Part shown: positions 49,751 through 58,697 of the stretch, piece after piece
Layout: each line of letters opens with the position of its first letter
Numbering within the stretch: the stretch's first letter is position 1
Assembly: GCF_900128985.1 (NCBI RefSeq)
Contig: NZ_FQUC01000012.1
Coordinates: 61,118-125,117 of the forward strand
Length of the DNA stretch: 64,000 nucleotides
From: Indolivaga macrotermitis
GTDB lineage: Bacteria > Bacteroidota > Bacteroidia > Bacteroidales > Dysgonomonadaceae
Direction of reading: 5' to 3'
Made by a program: the position numbers and the translations under genes
The notes under the pieces: model-generated
The model's input: only the letters and a program-made list of their open reading frames with translations
Databases searched by the model: none
Told to the model about the DNA's origin: nothing

Positions 49751-50739
49751 AGATCCTGTAAGTTTCTTAATTGTTGCTTTATTTCTTTATTTTCTTTTTT
49801 CATCTCTTCGTTTTCTCCTTTAAGTTCTATTACATATAAAGTCAATTCTTCTATTTTCTGTAATAACTTAGCTTGCATTTCGCCGAGACTCACTCCATTT
49901 TCTTTGACTTCTTTTTCCGATGGAATATCAGGGAGGTGTTTGTGTTCTTCAATGTGGGCTTTTACTTCTTCTAACGGACGAAGTTTGTAGTCAGACGCAA
50001 AGACAAAGTCTGCCCAGCCTGTTTCGACTTTTACTTCCGTTGCACGGATTGTACCTACGACATCCAATTTGTTTTGTGGGTTGTCTGTTCCGAGACCTAC
50101 ATTTCCTATCTTATTTATTGCTACACGAGATTCTCCTCCAGTAAAGAATTTCATCCCACCATAGCCACTTTGCCATAAAGTTCCAGCTGTTGTATTCCAC
50201 GAATCTGAATTCCATCCAAACGAATAATGACCTATTACTTTATTCTGATAGGTAAAATTATCATCTAACCGTGAGGCAAGCATATACCCTCTTGGCAATA
50301 CAAAATTCTGAGAACGAATATCTCCAGCTACATCTAACAAATAAGCAGGATTATCAGTACCAACACCAACGTTTCCTGAACTATTAATTCCTATTCGACA
50401 TTGACCTCCAGTAAAGAATTTCATCCCACCATAGCTACTTTGCCATAAAGTTCCGGATGTTGTATTCCACGAATCGGAATTCCAACCAAATGAATAATGA
50501 CCTACAGCTTTTTCCTGATAAGTAAAGTTATCATCTAACCGTGAGGCAAGCATATACCCTCTTGGCAATATAATATTATAAAAACGGCTATTTCCAACTA
50601 CATCCAGTTTATATCCCGGAGCGGCAGTGCCTATACCCACATTTTGTGTTGTAGAAATTGTTGTTCCGTTACTTGTCCATTGTGCTTTTACGGCAAAGCT
50701 CAGGAATGTTAGAGACAAAAGTATTATTCCTTTTTTCAT
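49747..50739 (-). CDS. Exported tail-fibre-like repeat protein with internal duplication
   Basis: 330 residues: signal peptide (1-19, AVKAQ), three NVG-x-GT-x-x-P motif rows, and the same C-terminal YKLRPLEEVKAHIEEHKHLPDIPS plus coiled coil as its neighbour. An 80-90 residue block (PRGYMLASRLDDNFTYQ...SFGWNSDSWNTT...GGMKFFTGG) is repeated in tandem with near-identical residues and DNA (compare 50160-50300 with 50410-50560). The extra module explains the size difference from the paralog. Tandem growth of this kind is typical for fibre length variation. Confidence 0.87.
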   Translation of the reverse strand: MKKGIILLSLTFLSFAVKAQWTSNGTTISTTQNVGIGTAAPGYKLDVVGNSRFYNIILPRGYMLASRLDDNFTYQEKAVGHYSFGWNSDSWNTTSGTLWQSSYGGMKFFTGGQCRIGINSSGNVGVGTDNPAYLLDVAGDIRSQNFVLPRGYMLASRLDDNFTYQNKVIGHYSFGWNSDSWNTTAGTLWQSGYGGMKFFTGGESRVAINKIGNVGLGTDNPQNKLDVVGTIRATEVKVETGWADFVFASDYKLRPLEEVKAHIEEHKHLPDIPSEKEVKENGVSLGEMQAKLLQKIEELTLYVIELKGENEEMKKENKEIKQQLRNLQDL

Positions 50740-50767
50740 AGTAGAATTATTTAGGGTTTTGTAAAAT

Positions 50768-50797
50768 TAAAAAAGGGGATAAACCATTGATATCCCC
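50768..50797 (-). terminator. Terminator of the MaoC gene
   Basis: GGGGATA/TATCCCC stem (50775-50781 with 50791-50797), then a run of seven T on the minus strand. Confidence 0.8.
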
Positions 50798-50820
50798 TCT
50801 ACTCTTATTTTCTCTCAAAA

Positions 50821-51288
50821 TTAATCATTAAAATGATATAAAAACAAGACATTTGTCTCATAAGCATTTTTTGGAGAATCTTTTATCTCCATTACTACTT
50901 CCATTTCCGCTTTAATCGTTCCCCGTAAGTTTTTCAGGCTTAAAAGCTTTACCCGGATACGTACTTCGCTATCAACAACTACCGCCTGATTGAATTTCAA
51001 CTTCTCCATTCCGTAGTTAATCATCATCTTCAGGTTATGCACCTCTACAATCTGATCCCACAGATAAGGAAGTAGCGAAAGAGTCAAATACCCATGTGCG
51101 ATAGTGCTATGGAATGCACTTTCCTTTTTAGCTCTTTCTGTGTCAGTGTGTATCCATTGATGGTCTAATGTTGCATCAGCAAACAAGTTAATCCTATCCT
51201 GATCAATTTTCAGATAATCCGATACACCTAATTCTTGTCCTACGTACTTTTCAAATTCCTCGAATGAACCGATAATTACTTTACTCAT
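50821..51288 (-). CDS. MaoC-family (hot-dog fold) enoyl-acyl hydratase-like protein
   Basis: 155 residues: hot-dog domain with the hydratase signature around FADATLDHQWIHTDTERAK (catalytic Asp and His) and FHSTIAHGYLTLSLLPYL, as in NodN/MaoC proteins. It likely hydrates an enoyl thioester; the substrate is unknown and no fatty-acid genes are adjacent. -7 box at 51336-51343. Confidence 0.9.
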   Translation of the reverse strand: MSKVIIGSFEEFEKYVGQELGVSDYLKIDQDRINLFADATLDHQWIHTDTERAKKESAFHSTIAHGYLTLSLLPYLWDQIVEVHNLKMMINYGMEKLKFNQAVVVDSEVRIRVKLLSLKNLRGTIKAEMEVVMEIKDSPKNAYETNVLFLYHFND

Positions 51289-51335
51289 AATCTATTACTT
51301 TTTCAACTTTTCCATTAGCATGTTTTCCAATAGGA

Positions 51336-51343
51336 CAAATATA
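51336..51343 (-). promoter_or_regulatory. -7 box (TATATTTG) of the MaoC gene
   Basis: Reverse-strand TATATTTG, 47 nt before the start; it is divergent from the ffh promoter at 51429. Confidence 0.5.
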
Positions 51344-51428
51344 CATTTTTTAATGAAAAGAACAGCTATTTCATTAATGACAGTTTAGACGTATGCACAA
51401 ATCCGAAGCAGGGATCAAAAAACTTTAT

Positions 51429-51436
51429 TATCTTTG
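51429..51436 (+). promoter_or_regulatory. -7 box (TATCTTTG) of ffh
   Basis: TATCTTTG, exact consensus, giving a leader of about 45-50 nt before ffh. Confidence 0.6.
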
Positions 51437-51488
51437 TGCCACTTAGCAAATTATTCTTGAATATAACAAAAGAATACACCATAATTAT

Positions 51489-52823
51489 ATGTTTGAAAAT
51501 TTAAGTGACAGATTAGACAGATCGTTTAAACTATTGAAAGGTGAAGGTAAAATCACCGAGATCAATGTTGCAGAAACACTGAAAGATGTACGCCGTGCAC
51601 TGCTTGATGCCGACGTAAACTTTAAGACAGCCAAGCAATTCACCGAAACAGTAAAAGAGAAAGCCCTCGGTCAAAATGTTCTCACAGCAGTTAAGCCGGG
51701 ACAATTGATGGTGAAGATCGTACACGACGAACTTGCCGAACTGATGGGAGGAACTGCTGTTGACATCAACCTGAAAAGTACTCCTTCTATTATTTTAATG
51801 TCGGGACTACAAGGTTCGGGAAAAACCACTTTTTCGGGAAAACTGGCTAGCCTTCTTAAAACAAAAAAAGGGAAAAAACCTCTGTTGGTTGCCGACGATA
51901 TCTATCGTCCTGCCGCAATCGAACAGCTCAAAGTATTAGGTACGCAAATAGATGTGCCTGTATATTTCGAAGAAGGCAATACGAATCCTGTAGAAATAGC
52001 ACAGAATGCCATAAAGAAAGCTAAAGCCGACGGCAACGATGTTGTAATCATTGATACCGCAGGACGTTTAGCTATCGATGAAGCGATGATGAAAGAAATC
52101 GCTGCCATAAAAAATGCCGTAAACCCTAACGAAATCCTATTCGTTGTCGACTCTATGACAGGACAGGATGCGGTAAATACAGCTAAAGAATTTAATGATA
52201 AGCTAGACTTCGACGGAGTCGTACTAACCAAGCTCGATGGGGATACCCGTGGTGGTGCTGCCTTATCGATCCGCTCGGTAGTAAATAAACCGATCAAGTT
52301 TGTCGGCATGGGCGAAAAGATGGATGCACTGGATGTATTCCATCCCGAACGTATGGCCGACCGTATATTGGGTATGGGTGATATCGTATCACTTGTAGAA
52401 CGTGCCCAAGAACAATACGACGAAGAAGAAGCCCGCCGCCTGCAAAAGAAAATCGCAAAAAATCAGTTCGACTTTAACGATTTCATCTCTCAAATCCAGC
52501 AAATCAAAAAAATGGGTAACCTCAAAGATTTGGCTGCGATGATACCGGGAGTAGGTAAAGCTATGAAAGATATCGATATTGATGATAATGCTTTTAAAAG
52601 TATCGAAGCTATCATCTATTCAATGACCCCGAAAGAACGGACCAGCCCCGAAATACTTAACGGAAGCCGTCGCCAGCGGATTGCAAAAGGTAGTGGAACA
52701 TCTATACAGGAAGTAAACAAACTGATCAAACAGTTTGACGAAACCCGTAAAATGATGAAGATGATGACCCAAATGAAAGGCGCCGGAAAGCTGATGTCCA
52801 AAATGCCGGGAATGAAAAGATAA
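51489..52823 (+). CDS. ffh: Signal recognition particle protein Ffh (SRP54)
   Basis: 444 residues: N domain (1-85), G domain with GLQGSGKTTFSGKLA, DDIYRPAAIEQL, IDTAGRLAIDEAMM, TKLDGDTRGGAALS and FVGMGEKMDALDVFHPERMADRILGMGD, and a C-terminal Met-rich M domain (about 300-444, MMKMMTQMKGAGKLMSKMPGM) that binds 4.5S RNA and signal sequences. It targets inner-membrane proteins co-translationally with FtsY. It is followed by its own terminator and then folD. Confidence 0.98.
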   Translation: MFENLSDRLDRSFKLLKGEGKITEINVAETLKDVRRALLDADVNFKTAKQFTETVKEKALGQNVLTAVKPGQLMVKIVHDELAELMGGTAVDINLKSTPSIILMSGLQGSGKTTFSGKLASLLKTKKGKKPLLVADDIYRPAAIEQLKVLGTQIDVPVYFEEGNTNPVEIAQNAIKKAKADGNDVVIIDTAGRLAIDEAMMKEIAAIKNAVNPNEILFVVDSMTGQDAVNTAKEFNDKLDFDGVVLTKLDGDTRGGAALSIRSVVNKPIKFVGMGEKMDALDVFHPERMADRILGMGDIVSLVERAQEQYDEEEARRLQKKIAKNQFDFNDFISQIQQIKKMGNLKDLAAMIPGVGKAMKDIDIDDNAFKSIEAIIYSMTPKERTSPEILNGSRRQRIAKGSGTSIQEVNKLIKQFDETRKMMKMMTQMKGAGKLMSKMPGMKR

Positions 52824-52832
52824 GACAAACAT

Positions 52833-52870
52833 AAAGAGGAATATCGCCACGGCAGTATTCCTCTTTTACT
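52833..52870 (+). terminator. Terminator of ffh
   Basis: An 11-bp stem AAAGAGGAATA/TATTCCTCTTT with a 12-nt loop, then TACTTTAT. Confidence 0.8.
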
Positions 52871-52897
52871 TTATATACCAGAAAACCTATAAGCCAA

Positions 52898-53779
52898 ATG
52901 ATTCTAATTGACGGAAAAGCAGTTTCTGCACAAATAAAGATAGAGATAGCAGAAGAAGTAAAACAAATAAAAGACAAAGGAGGGAAGACTCCTCACCTTG
53001 CAGCAGTATTGGTCGGGCACGACGGAGGAAGCGAAACTTATGTTGCCAACAAAGTCCGTACCTGCGAAGAGGTAGGATTTAAATCGACCCTTATCAGATA
53101 CGAAAGTGATGTCACCGAAGATGAAATCATAGCCTGTGTCGAAAGGCTGAATAATGATAATGACATAGACGGATTCATCGTACAATTACCCTTGCCTAAA
53201 CACATTTCAGAGCAAAAAGTGATCGAAGCCATAGATTACAGGAAAGATGTGGACGGGTTTCACCCTATCAATGTAGGACGTATGTCTATCGGATTACCGT
53301 GTTTCGTATCAGCTACCCCTGCCGGAATATTGGAGCTGCTCAAACGTTACGAAATACCAACCGCCGGTAAAAACTGTGTTGTACTGGGCAGAAGCAATAT
53401 TGTAGGTAAACCGGTGGCTAATCTGATGATGCAAAAAGGATATCCGGGTGATGCTACCGTAACCGTCTGCCATAGCCGGACACCCAATATCAAAGAGATA
53501 TGCCTCGAAGCCGATATTATTATTGCGGCATTAGGAGTTCCCGAATTTCTAAAAGGAGATATGGTCAAAGAGGGCGTGACAGTTATTGATGTCGGTACAA
53601 CCCGCGTACCTTCTTTCGAAACCAAATCAGGATTCAAATTGAAAGGAGATGTCGATTTTAATGAAGTATCAACTAAAGCCGCCTATATTACTCCTGTACC
53701 CGGAGGCGTAGGTCCGATGACAATCATATCATTAATGAAAAATACGTTATTGGCAGGAAAAAAAGAGATATACAATTAA
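52898..53779 (+). CDS. folD: Bifunctional methylenetetrahydrofolate dehydrogenase/cyclohydrolase FolD
   Basis: 293 residues. Substrate and catalytic segments: [16 protein letters not shown] with the key Tyr and Lys, [28 protein letters not shown]-binding [14 protein letters not shown] and the end [18 protein letters not shown]. It interconverts 5,10-methylene- and 10-formyl-THF in the cytosol. It ends at a hairpin terminator. Confidence 0.98.
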   Translation: MILIDGKAVSAQIKIEIAEEVKQIKDKGGKTPHLAAVLVGHDGGSETYVANKVRTCEEVGFKSTLIRYESDVTEDEIIACVERLNNDNDIDGFIVQLPLPKHISEQKVIEAIDYRKDVDGFHPINVGRMSIGLPCFVSATPAGILELLKRYEIPTAGKNCVVLGRSNIVGKPVANLMMQKGYPGDATVTVCHSRTPNIKEICLEADIIIAALGVPEFLKGDMVKEGVTVIDVGTTRVPSFETKSGFKLKGDVDFNEVSTKAAYITPVPGGVGPMTIISLMKNTLLAGKKEIYN

Positions 53780-53806
53780 CCAACTGACAGATACGAATTG
53801 TTAACA

Positions 53807-53837
53807 AAACGCATATTCAGGTATGCGTTTTTCTTTT
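53807..53837 (+). terminator. Terminator of folD
   Basis: AAACGCATA/TATGCGTTT stem (53807-53815 with 53822-53830) followed by TTCTTTTT. Confidence 0.85.
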
Positions 53838-53894
53838 TAACATATAAAAGGTTAGAAAGAAAATATTTTGATACAAAAACTCTCAACCTCTTTA

Positions 53895-53968
53895 AAAATA
53901 AGAAAAGGTTGTCATCACGACAACCTAATTCTCAATTATTAACCTTAAATCTAATACTATGAAAAACA
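53895..53968 (-). ncRNA. Predicted small RNA, about 70 nt, own promoter and terminator
   Basis: On the minus strand a consensus -7 box TATATTTG (53981-53974) is followed by a stretch of about 70 nt with no long ORF (GTGTTTTTCATAGTATTAG, then ATTTAAGGTTAATAATTG), and then by a terminator hairpin AGGTTGTC/GACAACCT (53926-53919 with 53913-53906) and TTTCTTATTTTT. Promoter, short body and terminator make a complete sRNA unit. The body sequence resembles an element I remember as frequent in Bacteroidales intergenic regions; this is recollection, not a search. Target unknown. Confidence 0.6.
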
Positions 53969-53973
53969 CAATG

Positions 53974-53981
53974 CAAATATA
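53974..53981 (-). promoter_or_regulatory. -7 box (TATATTTG) of the predicted small RNA
   Basis: Reverse-strand TATATTTG with a pyrimidine-rich TTTT tract about 20 nt upstream, where the -33 element would be expected. Confidence 0.5.
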
Positions 53982-54177
53982 GAGATGTCTAATGACTTTT
54001 AAAAGGAAATAGAGTTTTTTTTACACTAAAAACCCATTATTTAACTTTGATTAGGATTACAGCCAAATAAATTAGTCTGCTTTACAACATAATATATCTT
54101 TTATTATAAAGCCGTTTCCGATAACAATATCTCGAAAGTGAAGGCTCTTAATATTTTCACACTATAAGTTTATATAT

Positions 54178-54185
54178 TATCTTTG
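54178..54185 (+). promoter_or_regulatory. -7 box (TATCTTTG) of prfC
   Basis: TATCTTTG, exact consensus, giving a leader of about 65 nt that contains a hairpin just before the start codon. Confidence 0.6.
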
Positions 54186-54216
54186 CAGCCAATAAAAACC
54201 AATAAAATACAACCGG

Positions 54217-54242
54217 AAGGCAATACCTTTATTCATTGCCTT
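54217..54242 (+). promoter_or_regulatory. Leader hairpin 11 nt before the prfC start
   Basis: An 8-bp stem AAGGCAAT/ATTGCCTT with a 10-nt loop, in the 5' leader immediately upstream of the ribosome landing region. It might limit initiation on prfC mRNA. A T-run after it is absent, so it is not a terminator. Confidence 0.4.
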
Positions 54243-54253
54243 TATCGAAGAAT

Positions 54254-55834
54254 ATGAGCGAATTAGATAAGGAAATCCATAGACGGCGTACTTTCGCCAT
54301 CATTAGCCACCCTGACGCAGGGAAAACAACCCTGACCGAGAAACTTCTTTTATTCGGAGGTGCAATACACGTTGCAGGTGCAGTTAAGTCCAATAAGATA
54401 AAAAAGACTGCAACATCCGACTGGATGGAAATAGAAAAGCAACGTGGAATATCTGTTGCAACTTCGGTAATGGGATTCGAATACGACGGCTATAAAATAA
54501 ATATCCTCGATACTCCAGGACACCAGGACTTTGCCGAAGATACATTCCGTACCCTTACAGCTGTTGATAGCGTTATTATTGCAGTCGATGTAGCCAAAGG
54601 GGTAGAAACGCAAACACGGAAGCTGATGGAAGTATGCCGTATGCGTAATACTCCGGTGATGATTTTCGTGAACAAAATGGACAGGGACGGGAAAGATCCT
54701 TTCGATTTGCTAGACGAACTCGAAGAAGAACTTAAGATAAATGTACGCCCGTTGAGCTGGCCTATAGATAGCGGACAAAGTTTCAAAGGAGTATACAATC
54801 TGTATCAGGAAAAACTAGACCTATATACACCAAGTAAACAAACCGTTACCGAATCTATCGAGTTTAAAGATATTCAAAGCCCCGAACTAGAAAAACATAT
54901 CGGAGATTCGCTTGCTGCAAAACTAAGAGAAGATATAGAGCTGATTCAAGGTGTATACCCGGAACTAGACATCGAAGCATATCTGAACGGACAGGTAGCC
55001 CCTGTATTCTTCGGATCGGCACTTAATAACTTTGGAGTTAAGGAACTTCTTGATTGCTTTGTGAAAATAGCACCTTCGCCTCGTCCTATCGAAGCCGTAG
55101 AACGTGTAGTGAAGCCTGAAGAAGAAGCCTTTACTGGATTTATATTCAAGATACATGCCAATATGGACCCTAATCACAGGTCATGTATTGCATTCGTAAA
55201 AATCTGCTCCGGAAAATTTGAACGGAATGTCAACTATAAGCATGTACGTTTCAACCGTCAGATGCGATTCTCTTCTCCTACCGCCTTCATGGCGCAAAAG
55301 AAAGAAACGGTTGACGAAGCTTTTGCCGGAGATATTATAGGTTTACCTGATACCGGTAACTTTAAAATTGGAGATACACTGACTTCCGGCGAAGAGCTTC
55401 ACTTCAAGGGACTACCGAGCTTCTCACCCGAAATGTTTAAGTACATAGAGAATGCCGACCCTATGAAGACAAAGCAATTACAAAAAGGTATAGACCAATT
55501 GATGGACGAAGGTGTTGCTCAATTATTTGTAAACCAATTCAATGGGCGCAAGATTATCGGAACCGTCGGGCAACTGCAATTCGAAGTTATACAATACCGC
55601 CTGCTACACGAATACGGAGCTCAATGTAAATGGGAACCTATCAACCTGTACAAAGCCTGCTGGATAGAGAGTGACAACGATGCTGAACTCGAAAACTTCA
55701 AAAAACGCAAAGCTCAATATATGGCTAAAGATAAAGAAGGGCGTGATGTATTCCTCGCCGATTCCAATTATGTATTGATGATGGCACAGCAGGATTTTAA
55801 AGAAATACGATTCCATTTTACTTCTGAATTTTAA
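54254..55834 (+). CDS. prfC: Peptide chain release factor 3
   Basis: 526 residues from the ATG at 54254 ([14 protein letters not shown], the normal RF3 start; an upstream TTG at 54236 is not needed). GTPase motifs [39 protein letters not shown] and [12 protein letters not shown], and domain II/III features ([49 protein letters not shown]). It recycles RF1/RF2 from the ribosome after termination. Unusually, four glycan-related genes follow almost directly (9 nt to the first). Confidence 0.97.
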   Translation: MSELDKEIHRRRTFAIISHPDAGKTTLTEKLLLFGGAIHVAGAVKSNKIKKTATSDWMEIEKQRGISVATSVMGFEYDGYKINILDTPGHQDFAEDTFRTLTAVDSVIIAVDVAKGVETQTRKLMEVCRMRNTPVMIFVNKMDRDGKDPFDLLDELEEELKINVRPLSWPIDSGQSFKGVYNLYQEKLDLYTPSKQTVTESIEFKDIQSPELEKHIGDSLAAKLREDIELIQGVYPELDIEAYLNGQVAPVFFGSALNNFGVKELLDCFVKIAPSPRPIEAVERVVKPEEEAFTGFIFKIHANMDPNHRSCIAFVKICSGKFERNVNYKHVRFNRQMRFSSPTAFMAQKKETVDEAFAGDIIGLPDTGNFKIGDTLTSGEELHFKGLPSFSPEMFKYIENADPMKTKQLQKGIDQLMDEGVAQLFVNQFNGRKIIGTVGQLQFEVIQYRLLHEYGAQCKWEPINLYKACWIESDNDAELENFKKRKAQYMAKDKEGRDVFLADSNYVLMMAQQDFKEIRFHFTSEF

Positions 55835-55843
55835 TTAAGACAA

Positions 55844-56908
55844 ATGTCAGAGAAAAAGGATTTCTATACTATCAAATTTATCCCTTATCGTAAGAACCTG
55901 GGGGAGATCATGCACCGTCAATCAAAAGGATCTAATAATTTTTCTGCCGACGGTCGTTATCGATTCTATATCAATGAAGAAATAGAAAACCCCGATTTCT
56001 GGGTTGTTCAAGGTAAAGGTATCCGGAAACCGGAAAGTTGTAACGTTGCACCTCAAAATACACTATTACTAACTACCGAACCTAGTTCTGTCCTTATTTA
56101 TCCGAAAAAATATACTCAGCAATTTGGCATGGTATGTTCTTGTCAGAAACGAATGAAACATCCTAATCTGGTATTAGGACCTGCTATCCTACCTTGGTTC
56201 GTCGGATTTACCGAAGCTCCTAATGGTGATTGTAGCTATACACTCGATTATGATCAGTTAATCAATAGTCCTGCTCCTCAAAAAAAGAAGCTTATATCCG
56301 TTATCACAAGCAATAAGGCTTTTACACAAGGGCATTTGGACAGAATCAACTTTGTGGAGCAACTCAAAAAGAAGTATGGAGATCAATTAGATATATTCGG
56401 ACGTGGTTATAATGACTTTGATGATAAATGGGACGTTTTAGCTCCCTATAAATACCATATCGTCATTGAAAACTCTTCACAACCTTATTATTGGACAGAG
56501 AAAATATCGGATTGTTTCCTTGCTGAAACTTTTCCATTCTATTACGGATGTACTAATCTTTCGGATTACTTTCCTGAGAATTCATTCCAACCGATAGATA
56601 TTCATAACTTTGATAGGACAACTGCTATTATTGATTCCATTATAGCTAAAGACACATACGAAGAGAGCAAAGGGATACTAAAGGAATGCAAAGACAAAGT
56701 GCTTGGCGAATATAACTTTTTCAATTATGTTGCTGCCTTATGCGATCAACTGAATCCTGAACTATCCAAAGAGCGAGTAACTTTGCAGCCATGCCATACG
56801 ATGCAAAATTGGGTAAACATGTATAACTATACGGTTAAGCGGAATCTGTTTAAATGGAAGCTTAAGCTAAAAAATGCTTTTAAGAATGACTCAATCTTAA
56901 CTAAGTAA
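55844..56908 (+). CDS. Glycosyltransferase family 10 (fucosyltransferase-like)
   Basis: 354 residues. The C-terminal half carries the GT10 donor motif: YKYHIVIENSSQPYYWTEKISDCFLAETFPFYYGCTNLSDYFP, i.e. F/Y-x-I-x-x-E-N-S...Y-x-T-E-K-I...A-x-x-x-P-x-Y-x-G; an FGRGYNDFDDKWDVLAPY segment precedes it. Such enzymes transfer L-fucose from GDP-fucose to surface glycans or O-glycoproteins. The donor here is inferred. It is AT-rich compared with prfC and is followed at once (1-nt gap) by an LPS-kinase-like gene. Confidence 0.88.
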   Translation: MSEKKDFYTIKFIPYRKNLGEIMHRQSKGSNNFSADGRYRFYINEEIENPDFWVVQGKGIRKPESCNVAPQNTLLLTTEPSSVLIYPKKYTQQFGMVCSCQKRMKHPNLVLGPAILPWFVGFTEAPNGDCSYTLDYDQLINSPAPQKKKLISVITSNKAFTQGHLDRINFVEQLKKKYGDQLDIFGRGYNDFDDKWDVLAPYKYHIVIENSSQPYYWTEKISDCFLAETFPFYYGCTNLSDYFPENSFQPIDIHNFDRTTAIIDSIIAKDTYEESKGILKECKDKVLGEYNFFNYVAALCDQLNPELSKERVTLQPCHTMQNWVNMYNYTVKRNLFKWKLKLKNAFKNDSILTK

Positions 56909-56909
56909 T

Positions 56910-57704
56910 ATGAGTATTAAGCAAACAATCAATCCCAAGTTTAAAGATAATTCGACAATCCAGTCTTTTATAGAATTATTACCCTCTAAATTTGAATCGG
57001 AAGGTACTACTTTGTATGCCGAACGAAATATCATAAAGTCTTTCACGCTAGATGCTACGGATAAAATACTTAATAATGTAATTGTAAAGCGCTATAAACA
57101 ACCTAGTCTGATACAACGGATCATCTATAGTTATTTCAGAAAGAGTAAAGCTGAAAGAGCATTTCACAACGCGACAAAACTAAGAGCTAAGAATATAGGC
57201 ACACCTTTAGAAATAGCGTATTTAGAACAATGGTCTAATGGATTGCTACAATACGGTTATTATGTGTCAGGATGTGATGATGCACCTCCTATTCGAGAAA
57301 GATTGATAGAACCCGAAGATTTTGATCAAACAATGGCTCGTGATTTTGCTGCCTTTGTAGCAGACTTGCACGAAAAGGGCATATTACACCATGATCTAAA
57401 TTCGACGAATGTTTTATATCATGAAGATTATAATATGCATTATACATTTTCCGTTATTGATATAAATCGAATGGATTTCTTTTCAAATGGAGAAATAATT
57501 CCAAGAAAAACATGTTTTGACAATCTGACTCGTTTTACGGGACGCATGGACTTATTTGAATATGTTATACGATATTATGCTGAAACTCGAAATTGGGATA
57601 TTGAAAGTTCTGTAATGGAGGCTGTATCTATCAAGAATCATCATGATGAGCAATGGCGCAAACGTAAAGCATTTTTTAATAGATTCAAGGCTAAAAAGAA
57701 ATAA
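56910..57704 (+). CDS. Lipopolysaccharide/Kdo kinase-like protein (WaaP/InaA family)
   Basis: A 264-residue eukaryotic-like protein kinase fold. The catalytic loop is HHDLNSTNVLYH (Asp catalytic, Asn Mg ligand), followed by SVIDINRMDFF (D-x-N replacing the usual DFG-type segment); Lys in VIVKRYKQPS near the N-terminus likely binds ATP. These kinases phosphorylate heptose or Kdo in LPS core, or lipid-A-linked sugars. It sits between GT10 and GT2 genes, suggesting modification of LPS core or a similar glycan. Low GC, weak terminator-like signals after it. Confidence 0.82.
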   Translation: MSIKQTINPKFKDNSTIQSFIELLPSKFESEGTTLYAERNIIKSFTLDATDKILNNVIVKRYKQPSLIQRIIYSYFRKSKAERAFHNATKLRAKNIGTPLEIAYLEQWSNGLLQYGYYVSGCDDAPPIRERLIEPEDFDQTMARDFAAFVADLHEKGILHHDLNSTNVLYHEDYNMHYTFSVIDINRMDFFSNGEIIPRKTCFDNLTRFTGRMDLFEYVIRYYAETRNWDIESSVMEAVSIKNHHDEQWRKRKAFFNRFKAKKK

Positions 57705-57877
57705 ATCTAAGACCGTTAACTGATGAATAGCAAGAGAAAGATACTAATAGATAAGGTTGCAAAAAAGAAAAAACAAACTGTACCTTTCCTGTCAATATAT
57801 AAGGATAGATTATAGATAATATCCTGAATATCAAACTAGCTATACACTAAGAACAAACATACTAACAAAGACCTTTT
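57705..57877. other. 173-nt gap before the GT2 gene
   Basis: A Lys-rich 30-codon ORF (57723-57815, MNSKRKILIDKVAKKKKQ...) lies 18 nt after the kinase stop. It has no leader or domain features and may be chance or a remnant. No promoter box was found just before 57878. Confidence 0.3.
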
Positions 57878-58687
57878 ATGCAAAATATAAAAATAACACT
57901 ATTAGTCTCTACCTATAATAGGCCGGACGCGCTGTCGGTTTGTTTAGACAGTGTAAAATATCAGACATTATTACCCGACGAGATAGTTATCGGCGATGAC
58001 GGATCAAGAGATGATACGAAAGAAACGATAGAAAAGATCAAGAAAAATTTCCCTATACCTATTATCCATGTTTGGCAAGAAGATGAAGGCTTCCAACTGG
58101 CTAAGATCAGGAACAAAAGTGTAGCCAACTCTACCGGAGACTACATTATCGAAATAGATGGGGATGTTATGCTTTCGCCCCAGTTTGTCGAAGACCATAT
58201 GAGATTTGCCCAAAAAGGGTTATATATAAAAGGAGGGAGAGTAAATCTAGGACGCAAATTAACCGAAGATGTCTGCCAATCCGGAGTATCCAGAAGAATA
58301 CATTTCTGGACAAGAGGCATCGAAAGTAAGCCTGAAAATGCATTCCGTTCAAAAAAGCTATCTGCATATCTGGCTCCCCGCTACAGAAAAAATTCAACGA
58401 AAGCTCTGGGTTGCAATATGTCATTCTGGAAGGAAGATTTTATAGCCGTAAATGGCTATGACGAAAAATTTGTAGGATGGGGTTCCGAAGATGGTGACTT
58501 CGTTACACGGCTACATAAGTACGGCTTAGGCAAAAGAAATCTGAAATTTGCCGGTATTGTATATCATCTTTGGCACGAAGACAAACACATGTACAATCTG
58601 GAGAATAATAAAAAGTACCAGAAAGAACAAAAAGAAAAAGGAGTAATACGCTGCGAAACAGGTATTGACCAGTATCTAAGCAAATGA
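57878..58687 (+). CDS. Glycosyltransferase family 2 with galactosyltransferase-like C-terminus
   Basis: A 269-residue GT-A enzyme: LLVSTYNRPDALSVCLDSVKYQTLLPDEIVIGDDGSRDDT, IEIDGDVMLSPQFVEDH (DxD motif) and the C-terminal acceptor motif FVGWGSEDGDFVTRLHKYG, which resembles the glycosyltransferase/galactosyltransferase WGxED motif. It adds a sugar to the surface glycan. It is convergent with the GT4 gene at 58698 (10 nt between stops). Confidence 0.92.
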   Translation: MQNIKITLLVSTYNRPDALSVCLDSVKYQTLLPDEIVIGDDGSRDDTKETIEKIKKNFPIPIIHVWQEDEGFQLAKIRNKSVANSTGDYIIEIDGDVMLSPQFVEDHMRFAQKGLYIKGGRVNLGRKLTEDVCQSGVSRRIHFWTRGIESKPENAFRSKKLSAYLAPRYRKNSTKALGCNMSFWKEDFIAVNGYDEKFVGWGSEDGDFVTRLHKYGLGKRNLKFAGIVYHLWHEDKHMYNLENNKKYQKEQKEKGVIRCETGIDQYLSK

Positions 58688-58697
58688 AAGGCTTCTC

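Larger units (their letters stand above)
53780..54253. other. 474-nt gap: folD terminator, predicted small RNA, prfC promoter and leader
   Basis: No protein gene seen. It contains the folD terminator (53807-53837), a minus-strand small RNA (53895-53968) with its own promoter, and the prfC promoter and leader hairpin (54178-54242). The rest is AT-rich. Confidence 0.6.

Noticed and set aside
53959..53982. Seven-codon ORF (MKNTMQI) downstream of a hairpin, as a leader peptide
   Set aside because: It makes better sense as the antisense of a promoter and small RNA on the minus strand; no gene follows in plus orientation that it could attenuate.
57723..57815. 30-codon Lys-rich ORF as a real small protein
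   Set aside because: No leader, hydrophobic segment, promoter or conserved feature; composition matches surrounding AT-rich DNA.
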